Shown: piece after piece, positions 1 through 9,882 of the stretch
Layout: each line of letters opens with the position of its first letter
How positions within the stretch are numbered: position 1 is the first letter of the stretch
NCBI GenBank assembly: GCA_009746045.1
Contig: RPFO01000015.1
Coordinates: 3,526,764 to 3,590,763 of the forward strand
DNA from: Mesostigma viride
Lineage: Eukaryota > Streptophyta > Mesostigmatophyceae > Mesostigmatales > Mesostigmataceae
Length of the DNA: 64,000 nt
Direction: 5' to 3'
Notes under the pieces: generated by a model
Databases searched by the model: none
Told to the model about the DNA's origin: nothing
What the model saw: only the letters and a program-made list of their open reading frames with translations
Made by a program: the position numbers and the translations under genes

Positions 1-206
1 TGAGCAGGGCGCTGGGCGGGATGGGCAGTCCAGCAGGTGGCGGCGTCATGTCCAGGCTTGGCGCAGACGGAGCAGGGCGGCCCGCGACCACGCCCGACCC
101 CTGCGCCACCACCGCGACCACCACCGCGCCCGCCGCGCCCCCCGCTGCTGCCGCCATGGCTGTGGCCGTTGCCGTGGCCATTGCCGTGGGCGCGGCCGTT
201 GCCATG

Positions 207-248
<42 letters not shown>

Positions 249-265
249 TCCGTTGCCGGTGCCGT

Positions 266-296
<31 letters not shown>

Positions 297-1294
297 TCCG
301 TTGCTGCTGCCGTTGCCGTTGCCGCGGGCACCGCCATGCCGTGGGCCACGCCCCCGGCCAGGGGTATGGTATGCGTGGTTGGAGGCAGAGCCAGAATCTG
401 CAGGGGACGGGAGGCCACCCGTCAGCAGATCTTCAACTTCCATCAGGCGCTGCCGCAGGACCGGAACAGTCTCGACCTCGTCAAGACGGAGGGAGATTAG
501 CGCGGGCCTGTACTCGGCGCGCAGACCGCTGAGGACGCTGGCAATGAAGGCAGCGACTGGGAACGTAATGCCTGCAGCCTGTAGCTTGGCGTACAGCAGT
601 TCCGAGCGGTTCACATACGGCTCCACAGTCTCGCGAGCAGTTTGACGAAGTTGGGCCATTTGTTTCCACAAGTCCAGACGCATGGACTTGGTGAGCTTGC
701 CATGCTCATAGACCTGGATGAGCTTGGTGATGGCCAGACTGCCCAGGCGACGATCCAGGGGGAGCGTCTGCATCAAGGCACGCGCAGGCCCATCGACGAC
801 GGCCAACAAGGCAACGTAAAGGAGCCGATCCAGTTGCACGTTCTGGACAACACCTGCCAGCACTCCAAGGAGGCCAGCATAAAGGGAAACAAGGCCCAAG
901 AAATGGTCCTTAAAAGGGATCCACAGCGTCCAATCTGAGCCGGTAAAAACCTTGACCCCACGAACATCCTTCAAAAGCTCCTTGCAAGCCACAAAGGAGG
1001 CTCGGGCGGGGCCCCCCCCGCCGTACCGCGGCTCAAACCACCACCGTCAACCGCCGGATTCTCACCGTCGGGAGCACCGTGGGCGGCGTCCTCGTCACCA
1101 CCTGGCGGGTGCAAAGCCAGGGCAGCCAGCCCAGCTGCTGCGTCAAAAAATACTTCGCCTGGGAGACCCGAATCGGTAAGAGTTACGGATGATGCAGTCA
1201 AAGCGGCCAGACCGGCAGCGTCATCGGCATCAAAATCGTTACTGCCAGCAGCGCGACCCGCGGAAGCGACCTGGCTGCGAGTGCCGGAAGCCAT
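1..1294 (-). pseudogene. Gag polyprotein of a copia-like retrotransposon (partial, frameshifted)
   Basis: Nucleocapsid/capsid precursor that would package element RNA. Read on the minus strand, a start at 1294 opens MASGTRS, the same seven residues that open the Gag at 48667. After an Ala/Asp-rich leader the frame shifts by one near the run of eight C at 1012-1019. It then stays open to the window edge. That part has the UBN2/copia Gag pattern: a DWTLWIPF segment near 925, then a helical region with MRLDLWKQM and LRAEYRPALISLRL. A long Gly-Asn linker follows, encoded by a GGCAAC microsatellite. Last comes a CCHC zinc knuckle (C-SV-C-AKPG-H-DAAT-C) at about 50-97. Protease and pol would lie left of the window. 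The frameshift could be decay or a homopolymer error. Confidence 0.8.
165..330. repeat. GGCAAC/GCCGTT microsatellite inside Gag
   Basis: Hexanucleotide-like tract of alternating GGC and AAC codons on the minus strand, interrupted by AGC and GGA codons. It encodes a Gly-Asn linker between the Gag capsid region and its zinc knuckle. The plus-strand Leu-Pro and Ala-Val open frames over this tract are shadows. Confidence 0.85.
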
Positions 1295-1937
1295 TCCAGC
1301 AAAAAAACAACAAAAAACTCCGGAAAAAAAGGTAACGTTGGCCAATAGATTCCGGCCAGGAATCGAACCAAGCACCTTTCGTATCACGCGCCAGACGGGA
1401 ATCAAACCTCCGCCTACGCTGTCGTCATGCAAATCTCGCCGAAATACACAAATCTAAAGTCAACCGCGAGCAGAGCCTCGGGAAACGACTTTTACCAGCG
1501 GTAAGCAGGTCGAAAGGCGTGCGAACCGCACTCCGATGCCATGTTAGTAGTGAGAAAACAATGTTTGCCACAAAGTTTTACTTTATTTCGGGGAAATGGG
1601 TATATTTTATTAGCCAATTATGGACCAAAGAGGTGAGAGGGGAAATGAGTATCAGCGAATCCTAATGAAGGTGGGCACGCACACGTGTGGCGGTGACAGG
1701 TGAAAGGCTAATAGGGCGCGTTATTAGACCAGGGAAGCCATTAGACCTGAGTGATGTCGCCATGAGGCATACTGGTGAATACCTGATTACGGCCCAGTAG
1801 ATCATGAAAAAGCTGGAGCGGGCTGGGCTTGTCGTTATTGGGCCCTGGGTCCCACACCCTGTGTTGTTCCTGAGCTAACAGCCAGTAGCGGCGCATAGCC
1901 GCATTCCATAGGTATATACATCTCACGGCGCCACGAG
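1295..1937. other. Non-coding stretch upstream of the Gag start
   Basis: No gene recognised. On the minus strand, 1350-1420 holds two tRNA B-box-like motifs (GGTTCGATTCC and GGTTTGATTCC), but no complete tRNA cloverleaf could be built. This may be the leader or LTR of the Gag-bearing element, but no LTR pair can be tested inside the window. Confidence 0.4.
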
Positions 1938-3895
1938 CCACGAGGTAGCCATGGCTGACGGCGGAGCTCATAACTTTCACGTTTGAGCACCGAATTTAGC
2001 CGTGAATATCACAATCGACGCGTCTTTCTACGACGCACATGCTGATATAATTTTCCGACGCTATTACGCAATATACGATGAGCAAACGCCCATCGACGCA
2101 ACGCAGCCTGACGGCTGCGCTCGGCAATGAAAATACGTCTGCAGCTCCGGCTGCAGCTTCGCCATCAGGGCCGGAAGGCGGTGGTGACCCTAGTCGCGCA
2201 CTGGTTGTCGCCCAGCACCCTCCCGGGCTTCCTGCCTCGCCCTCAGCCTCGCCCGAGCCAAAACGCAGCCGCCCAACCGAACCAAGCTGGTCTGAGCGCG
2301 ACTTTGACGTTGACGGGTTATTTTCCACCTTCGACGGTGCCAGACCCGGCTTTTTCGACATGCCACCCATCAAGATACTGGAGCTCGTGTTTTATGGGTC
2401 ATACGCCTCCATTTTCGACCTGTGCCAGCGCCTTCACAGCCATTACCGCCTCCGCCCTGGACCTGACGGCCGGTTTACTCACCGACCTGAGAACCTGGCC
2501 CGCTGGTCTCGCCCCCGTCTTCAGCTCGCCGCCCTCTTTTCCATCCTTGACCGCTCTGTCACGGACCTCTGGACCCCCTCCCCCTTGACCGAATCCACCT
2601 TCCTCCTCCACCTCCAAGAAACCATCTCACAGCACGTGACGCCCCTAGCTGCAGATGTGGCAGCTGTGGGTCGCACGCTGGCTGCTGAGCTCCCCACCAT
2701 CCCCACCGCCACCGCCACCCTCCTCGCCTCCACCCCCCCCCCTCCGCCTCCACCGACTCCATCACCGCCCAGCTCCGCGACATTGACCAACGTCTTAAGG
2801 ATAATGCCATCGCTATCGAGGTCCTGCAGAACACCGCGGGCCTCACCGCCCAGGCGGTGAAGGACATTGCCGCCAAGCCAGCCTCTGCTGGCCTGGCCGG
2901 CGATGCTCCTCCCATCACGACCTGGGCGGACATGCTTAAGCAGCACACCACCTCCACCACCTCCGCCGTCGCAGCCCAGCTCCAGCGGCAGACGCTTGAC
3001 CTCCGCGAGGAGGCCGAGCTTGCCAAGCGCAGCCTTAACGTCATTGTCAAGAACCTCGACATGGAGGAAGGTGAGAATTCCGAGAAGCTTGCACGTGCGT
3101 TTGAGAGAGAAATTCTTAGTCGCATGGGCCTTACTGGTGAGATCGACCTGGTCGCCCACCGCCTTCCCCGCGCGCGGGGTAAGGCAGGGCCGCCCCCGCT
3201 CCTTCTCACCTTTAAGACCCCGGCGGACAAGATTTCTTTTCTCCGACGCCGCAAGCGGCTCGAGAAAACTCTCTTCACCCTTGACGACGACTTGACCCTG
3301 GCGCAGCAACAACGGCGACGGGAGCTATGGCCCACCTACCTCCAGCTCCGGCAGACCAAGGCGGGGCAGCCGGTGTACTGGAAGGGGGCGGCCATCTACG
3401 TCGGCCACAAGCCCTGGCAGGCGACCCCCGCGGCCCCAACGACTCCAGACGCCCCAGCTTAGGGGAATACAGCAGTAGTAGTGTAGAATAGATAGACCGT
3501 GGCCATGTACATGTACGCCTCCTAGAGGCACTATCCTAGCTAAGCCACACGCTTTATTTAATCATGTACATGTGTGCCTATGATGTGCCACACTCCAGAT
3601 GATGCCTAGCTTTATTTAGCTATGTTGTGCCCATGCAGGGAGTAACTCTCTGCTGAGACGCCATGCCCTAGCCTTTGTATAGCTATGCTGATCTTCCCCC
3701 CCATGACAGGCTCCCCCTTCGCTGGGCATAGCTTGAAGATCATGGGGATGCAAGTGCCCTGGTGCACCTAGAGCAAGGGTCCTTTACATCCCCACCCTTG
3801 CAGGAAGTAGCTTAGGATGTATGATAGGCCATATGCCCCCTCTCAAGGGCTATGTGCTACATATACTCCCAACGGAGTTATGTTACAATTCAATT
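1938..3895 (+). mobile_element. LINE-A: ORF1-only (half-LINE) retroposon
   Basis: The unit has a 5' leader, a single ORF1 and a 3' UTR with a simple-repeat tail (ATTCA repeats, 3885-3904). No reverse transcriptase lies between ORF1 and the tail. The leader from 1938 (GCCATGGCTGACGGCGGAGC) recurs at 39877 ahead of the same ORF1 start. The 3' UTR, ending in AACGGAGTTATGTT, recurs at 36500-36925 (+), 37990-38440 (-) and 40480-40640 (-). Every copy is followed by a different A/T-rich short repeat. The recurrent ORF1-to-UTR junction suggests a mobilised non-autonomous family, similar in idea to mammalian HAL1. Whether 1938 is the true 5' end is uncertain. Confidence 0.7.
2078..3462 (+). pseudogene. 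LINE-A ORF1 protein (RNA-binding, L1 ORF1-like), one frameshift
   Basis: Expected to be an RNA-binding nucleic-acid chaperone of a LINE RNP. The first frame (2078-2860) has a low-complexity Ala/Pro/Ser N-terminus (from MSKRPSTQRS) and a central globular part. A ten-C run at 2733-2742 breaks the frame. The second frame opens just after the run with a heptad-like segment (ITAQLRDIDQRLKDN), continues through 2857 and ends at 3462. It carries an RRM-like core (SLNVIVKNLD) and a C-terminal domain with LLTFKTPADKISFLRR and a TLDDDLTLAQQQRRREL stretch, as in Transposase_22/L1 ORF1 proteins. Joined it would be about 460 residues. Related fragments occur at 36300, 38450-39420 (-) and 40019. Confidence 0.75.
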
Positions 3896-3904
3896 CAATT
3901 CAAT
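3885..3904. repeat. ATTCA repeat tail shared by two convergent LINEs
   Basis: Short tract of ATTCA repeats. It terminates the LINE-A 3' UTR on the plus strand. Read in reverse (TTGAA repeats), it also contains the stop codon of the minus-strand L1 ORF2. The two elements therefore abut tail to tail. Confidence 0.7.
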
Positions 3905-6900
3905 AGGTATATAAAGCGCCGGACTACGCCGCCGCGGGTATACTCCTCGCGGACCTTAAAGACTGTCTCGTTGCGTATGGTCCAGATCGCGTATAGCATA
4001 GTAGTGCGTAGCCATATCCATTCTGCTTGGGAAACTGAAAGCTCAGACCCTGGTGTGCCAGCAATACCGAAAATGATGGTACGCACGCTGATTGGGAGAG
4101 TGGGTGGCGATGCCGTCCATGCGGCCCAGATGTTAATGAGCCACGTCCAAACCCCAGGGAGATTACAGTAAAGAAACCTGTGCTCAATGGTTTCACTAGG
4201 GTGCGTGCACAGGCATGATGCATCATGACCAAAACGCTCGTGGAGCATGGCGCAGACCCCTATCGCCCTATGCATCAAAAGGTGTTGTACATCAGTGGCC
4301 CTGCGGTCCACGAGAGGGTGGTCTACCGCCAGGGTAATCATCTTAACCCAAGTGTAGCCCGGCCAATGTATTCCCCAGCGGGCTCGGCCCGGGTGGGGCT
4401 GATGGTACATATGCAACAAGATATCATAACCCCAATCTGCGGTGTACTCAAAGATACATTTGCTGGTTCTGATGTCCCCCTTGGTTAAGACCCATCCAAA
4501 TTCAACCGGGTCCAGATGTAGTAGATCGAGCCGTGTGTTGCCCACGTGTAGCCATGTAATGCTCTCAACCGGGGATAATGGGTCCGGCTGGATCATGCAG
4601 ATCTTGGCACAGACCATGGGACTACGCGTATGCGGTGACACTGGGAAGCTGGCGTGTACGCATATAAGGTGGATAGTTGATACAGACACCCATTGTGGCC
4701 AGAAATAGCGTCCAGCAGTTGTAGTTGGAGCCCCTCAGGTGGCAGAACCGTCACGACTAAACCCTTGCACGCAGGCGTGACTCCGTCGGCGTAGAAGCTA
4801 ACCCAGTCGCCGGTTATAATTGGCTTGCGTGGGGCAGTCATCAATGCATGCCACGCCGCTGGTATCGCACTTATAAGAGTTTGCCACGCTTGCAGGGAGG
4901 GCATGTGGGAGACCCAAGTGCTGACCTCGTCGTAGCTGAGCCGTCGGTACGCAGCGCCGTGCCCCAGGTAGAGGTCCAGCACCCTGACAATCGGCGGTGA
5001 CGCGCGCAGAAAGCCATCATACGGGTTGTGTCCGTGGAGAGTGCCCAGGGGCTTGTTAGTAGCGTCTGTGATTAAGTCATTAAAAAAGAGTGGCTGCCGT
5101 GCCACCTCCTCTCTAGTAGTAGGAAAGACTAGGCGACCCGGCTTGAGCTTATTGTAACCTGTCCATATGCGCTGCCAATACCATGGGAGTCCTTTGTACG
5201 AAATAAGGGTGCTGCCCAGTATGCCCGCCCCCAGTTGCCACGAGGTGCCACTAGCATGGGTGGAAAGAGAGGCTAGCGTTTCACGTGCAAGCATGCAGCC
5301 AGGGTGTGTGTTAACGCCCATAAAAACGGATATCACTTGTTTAGCATACAGCGACCACAGACGCCATTGTATGTTGTGGAGCCCGAGGCCCCCGTGCACC
5401 CATGACATGAAGGACATCTCTCTGTTGATCCATCCGTGGACCGTGTGGGAGATTAAGCCTTTCTGTTTCCAGACAAAATTGCTGCCAAGGCGTTGGATGA
5501 GCTGTGTGGTGGCATCATTGGGTGGGTGTGCTTGGCAATAATACAAGACCTTAGAGAACAACAGTTGGTTGACGATCAGGGTTCGCCCTCGTAGGCTCAT
5601 GCGGTGGACGGCCCCCCAGCGCCCTGCGGTAAGGAGAACGCCTGCAAGCTTGCCCACGTGGTTGGTTTCATCATACATGAAAGAACGTTGTTCAGCCAAG
5701 CGTCCCTCGGGTGTGCAGCCGATGGGACAATTGTGCAAAAGGTGGTGATCCCCCGGCTTGACCCAGGTCACAGCCAGGTTGGGGAGGGCGTAGCGTAGGG
5801 TGTTGGTTTTGCCGATATGCAGTCCCGTGGACTTGAGCACATTGCATCGTTGTTGTGTGGCAACAGAATAGGTAGTGATATTATCCATGACAGCATGCAC
5901 TTCAGGCAGAGAGATACAAACATTTGTTGTGTCATCCACATAAGCCGTTTGGAATATACCTTTACCGTTACCTGTCGGGAAGCCCCGAATGCGAGGATCG
6001 TTCTGGTGTAGCCAGTAGAGTCCTGCGTGGGCCAAGAGAAATAGAATAGGGGACATGCAATCTCCTTGTGGTAGCGATCGTGAGCTAGCGCCGGTCGCTG
6101 ACTTGTGTCCGTCTATTAGTAAATACCAAGCCAGGGATTTGATCATACCCATAATGACGGTCATGAGTTGTGGGCCAAATCCTAGTGCGGTTAGAATGTG
6201 TTCTAGGTATTCCCAGCACATACGGTCAAAGGCTTTTTCAAAATCCCAAAACAATATGAAACCCTCTATATCGTCGCGCCAGGCTTTTTCCACAATGTCC
6301 ATGATGAGGGTAATGCTGTCGTTGATGTGGAGATTGGCCCTAAAGCCCACTTGCTCCGGACCAATGAGGAAGTCTAGGACGGTGTATAAGCGTCGTTGGA
6401 TTATTTTACTGATGATTTTGTACGCTACCGTAAGGAGACGGATTGGGCGGTAGTTTTTCCATAGAGTCTTGTCTCCTTTTTTGTACAGTAAGATAAGCGC
6501 AGATTCAGCCCATCTGCCGCTCACCTTACCGTGCCGCCAAATTTCAAGAATACATTCGTAGAAATCTATGTGTAGAAGGGACCAGAACGTTTTCCAGAAT
6601 TCAATAGGCAGACCGTCGACCCCGGGGGCGCTACCGGTTTTGATGTGTTCCATAGCTGTTGTGGCCTCTTCCATGGAGGGGATTTGATCGAGTTCCTGCT
6701 GTTGAGCTGGTGTAAGGCGACGGGGAATGGCATGTAGGATTTTTTGCATGGCTGCAGATGAGTCAGGATGGGGTTCGTTTAGAAAGAGAGCTGAGTAGTA
6801 ACGGTGACCACTCTGTAGTATGGAGGTGATGTCTCGGTGGCTGCCGTGTTCGTCTTGGATTTCCGTGATAGAGGAGTGAGCTTTAGGGGTAGGAATCAGA

Positions 6901-8210
6901 GCAAAGAACTCTTTGGTCATTCTTTCTCCTACCTGGTGCCACCACAGATTTTCTGAGTCTAGTGCTAATGTGTGACGCTCGAAACGTAGTTTGTCAAGTT
7001 CGGTCTGAGCTCTTTGAAGTTTTGTTAGTTCCGATTGATACAGGGTAGGCTTCGCTTGGAGTTTATTCACTATGCGTTGGTAGTACCGATAGTCCTGTCC
7101 TTTCTGGCGGCGGATATTTTGTGAATACAGTTGGGAAAATTCTAGAATGTTAGCTAGGCCCTCCTGCATCCAGCTGCAGCAGTCTGTGTAGCTACCCTTG
7201 CTGGCTCTCCACGACTGCCAGCGTGTCATGATCTCAAGGTAGTACTTATCGTCCGCGAGTAGGTGTTTGTTTAAGCGGGGAATGCCGGGGCCCCGGGCGG
7301 AGTTGGTGTGATGGGCAAGGGTAACGATGAGTGGGTAGTGATCAGAAAAATTAACAGAACGGTCGACCGATGCGTAGCAAACTAGGTCCGCCCATGCGGG
7401 TGTGATGTAGATTTTATCAAGACGACGAGTAGTGCGTACATTTAAACGTGTGGCCAGCCAAGTGGGCCCGTGGTCTCGTGAGCGGATGACATCCTGTAAG
7501 TTCAGGTCCATGATCTGTTTACTGAAGGCCGCTGTGCGTATAGGGGGGTGTTCATCCAGGTCTATATTGAAATCGCCCATCAACGCAATTTCGAACCCCT
7601 GTGAGATAAGGTCAGCGGCCATTTTGAAGAGGGAAGGGTAGAATGAGGCTTGATCCGTTGGCTCGGTTGGGGCATATACACTAATAATGTATCCCTTATT
7701 TCCTGCCCATGTAATGGACTGCCGCGTCCAACGGCCCTGCCATCTAGCCTCCGCTGTGTCGGTAGCTATAGCCCAGTCCTGGCATGTCAGCGTAGGGTTG
7801 GGAGGTTTACGGTATTGAATGAGGGCAGTGCCCCCTTGTGTACCGCGTGCCCATGCCCAACGGTGAACTGTCCTAGGTGCAAGTGCTCTAGCAGCTCTAA
7901 GGGCGGTGCGTGTGGCAGCTTCTTGGATTTTATGTTCCTGCAGTCCTATCCAAATTTCATGCGAGGGGCCCACGTAGCGCTCGAGCAAGTTGTGTAATGC
8001 ATTTGCTAATTCTCGTGTGCGAGGTATTCGCTGTCCCTGCCCTGGTGTGTGTGACCCGTATGTGTTCAGCCCCCTGACATTCCACGATACCAGTGTTAGT
8101 TGACTCATGTCATTGCAGGGCTCCAGCGGACCAGGCCGGGTAGGTTCCGTGTAGGTCCCCATGGCGTGGTGAGATTGGACCTGCGAAAGGTGAAAGACAC
8201 GGCACAACAT
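3895..8210 (-). pseudogene. L1-clade LINE ORF2: APE endonuclease, reverse transcriptase, zinc-binding C-terminus (one frameshift)
   Basis: Nicks target DNA and reverse-transcribes the LINE RNA. The main frame (8210-4593) most likely starts at the Met at 8108, just before LVSWNVRGLN. From that Met, the APE endonuclease covers residues ~5-265, with GLQEHK, GDFNIDL (~178) and SDHYP (~255). The RT covers ~490-800, with NYRPIRLL, FEKAFDR (~623), SLPQGDCMSP and the catalytic YVDD (~723). The frame is lost in the overlap 4593-4689. A second frame (4689-3895) carries a CCHC-like zf-RVT segment (FGHDASC, ETIEHRFLYC) seen in plant and algal L1 elements. No ORF1 was found upstream, so the copy looks 5' truncated. 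One frameshift otherwise separates it from an intact ORF2, so it may be young or contain a sequencing error. Confidence 0.88.
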
Positions 8211-9882
8211 GCACAGGGCGTGGGCGTGAGATAGTCATTAAAAGAGAGACCTACTGTGCAGTGTGCTGTGAGCAGAACCAAAGCGATTGGAAAGGCTGCA
8301 TTACACCCACGTTTGGGTAATGGCAGCAGGTATTGAGAAAAGTCGTTATGGAGGTGTCTTGGTGATAGCGGATCACCTGGTGTGGCGATAACTATTCCAT
8401 AGTCATTGCGCCTGTGAAAGGGTAACCGAGGGTACAGGAGGTCACGCTCCAAGGAGACTACTCGCCCACCCAGGTGGAGGGGCCCAGGCCTAGTCCATCC
8501 TGCCGATGGGTTTTCGAATCCGAGCCGTGGCTCACTGACCGAATGCCATAATGGGGTAGCCGTCACGAGAAACAGTGAGGCGAGGGGCGGACTTACGAAT
8601 TTCGTAAGGCCTGCTCCTTCTACCCACACGTTTCAAGTGACGGCTAGCTGTTCCGCCCCTCAGAAGAGATGGCTAGACGTACCTTTTCGTGCTGAATCCG
8701 AATCTGCCCTTTGTTTCGCGTTTAGATTACTACGTAAGGTGCTATCTCGTCCGCCGTCAGGGCCACCATAGCCAGCTTTTGGGCCACCAAGACGTCTCAA
8801 GCTTTACTTTATTTCACTCAGATAAAAATAAGTCTCAGTCGGCAGCTGGCCGGCTGCTAGTTCCACCACAGGAGTGTGTGAGGTGTGAGGTACTAAGAGG
8901 GCAAACAAGGTGCGTAGCTTCGCCTTTTAAACAATTCCAGGCTCAGCTACTGGGTAGCAGTTATGATCTACCTACAACGTGGCCACACCAAACCGGTTCT
9001 TTTCTGACTGTGTGGCAGTTACAATCATAACGTGATCTCAAGCCAACCATTCACAACCAAAGTTCAAGGTCAGTCACAGAATGACTGGGTCACTTATGGA
9101 ACAGAACTTAAACATGCGGCACATGCCCGTTCATGTAGTCCAGAGCTAGCACTAAACTATAAGTACTAGTTTCAGGCAGGTGTGTCGATACTTCTGACAA
9201 AAAGGTCTCGAAGCGCCCGAGCTGCGAGCGCAGCGAGCGAGCGCAGCGAGCACCGTACTAATTCCTATCCGGACCGCAGCGAAGCCAGTAGCCACGGGCC
9301 ACGGGCAACTAGCCACGGGGAAAAAATTTCAGCAACGGAGGGACGAAAGGAATTTCAACGGGCCACAACTCGCACTACAGTGTAGCCAGTAGCCAGTAGC
9401 CACCGGGCCACTAACCAGTACCGGGCCACGGGCGCCGCGCCGGGCCACGGGCACTGGGCCACTGGCACCGGGCCACAGGAATTTAGACTCTGCGCAGCCG
9501 GGCTTGAATAGGATTGTCCAAAAGTTGTGGAGTCCAAAATAGTTGGGGGCTTGGCCCCCGCTGGGTCTACTTGTATGGAAATAAACTAACACCCATTTCA
9601 CCGGAAAAATATTGTTTTATTACGTGCATTCGCTGCCCATGTGCGTTCCTGTGCGTTCTAGCTAGCTAATTAACGTGCATTCGCGGGCTGTGCAAGGGAA
9701 TCAGCAGCCTTCCATGATGCTGACTATACTCGTTAATTAAGCAACTAGTAAACCATCCCCAATTATACTGTGCTGCCCTGCTTGCATAACTCGTTCCGTG
9801 AATCAAGCCGATTGCAGCCGGCTTTAAATTAAAAAGAGCTTTTTACAGATCTGTAAAGTTAGGGCCCGAAAAATACAGATGG
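8211..9882. other. Intergenic, no gene recognised
   Basis: No convincing coding sequence. The 8211-8640 part may be the 5' leader of the L1 element. From 9200 to 9480 there are GC-rich short repeats (AGCGAGCGCAGCGAGC and many variants of GGGCCACGGGCAC). Confidence 0.5.
9205..9480. repeat. Degenerate GC-rich short repeats (CAGCGAGC and GGGCCAC types)
   Basis: Overlapping copies of CGAGCGCAGCGAGC near 9215-9250 are followed by many variants of GCCACGGGCCACGGGC and CCAGTAGCCAGTAGCC to 9480. They are irregular in period. Confidence 0.6.

Noticed and set aside
37-645. Plus-strand Leu-Pro and Ala-Val rich frames
   Set aside because: Antisense shadow of the Gag Gly-Asn linker and zinc knuckle, which make better biological sense on the minus strand.
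1350-1420. tRNA gene (B-box-like GGTTCGATTCC motifs); similar at 48126 and 61505
   Set aside because: No A box at proper distance and no cloverleaf with acceptor and anticodon stems could be built.
8105-8629. Minus-strand 174-codon frame upstream of L1 ORF2 as LINE ORF1
   Set aside because: No coiled coil, RRM or C-terminal-domain features; it overlaps the ORF2 start in another phase.
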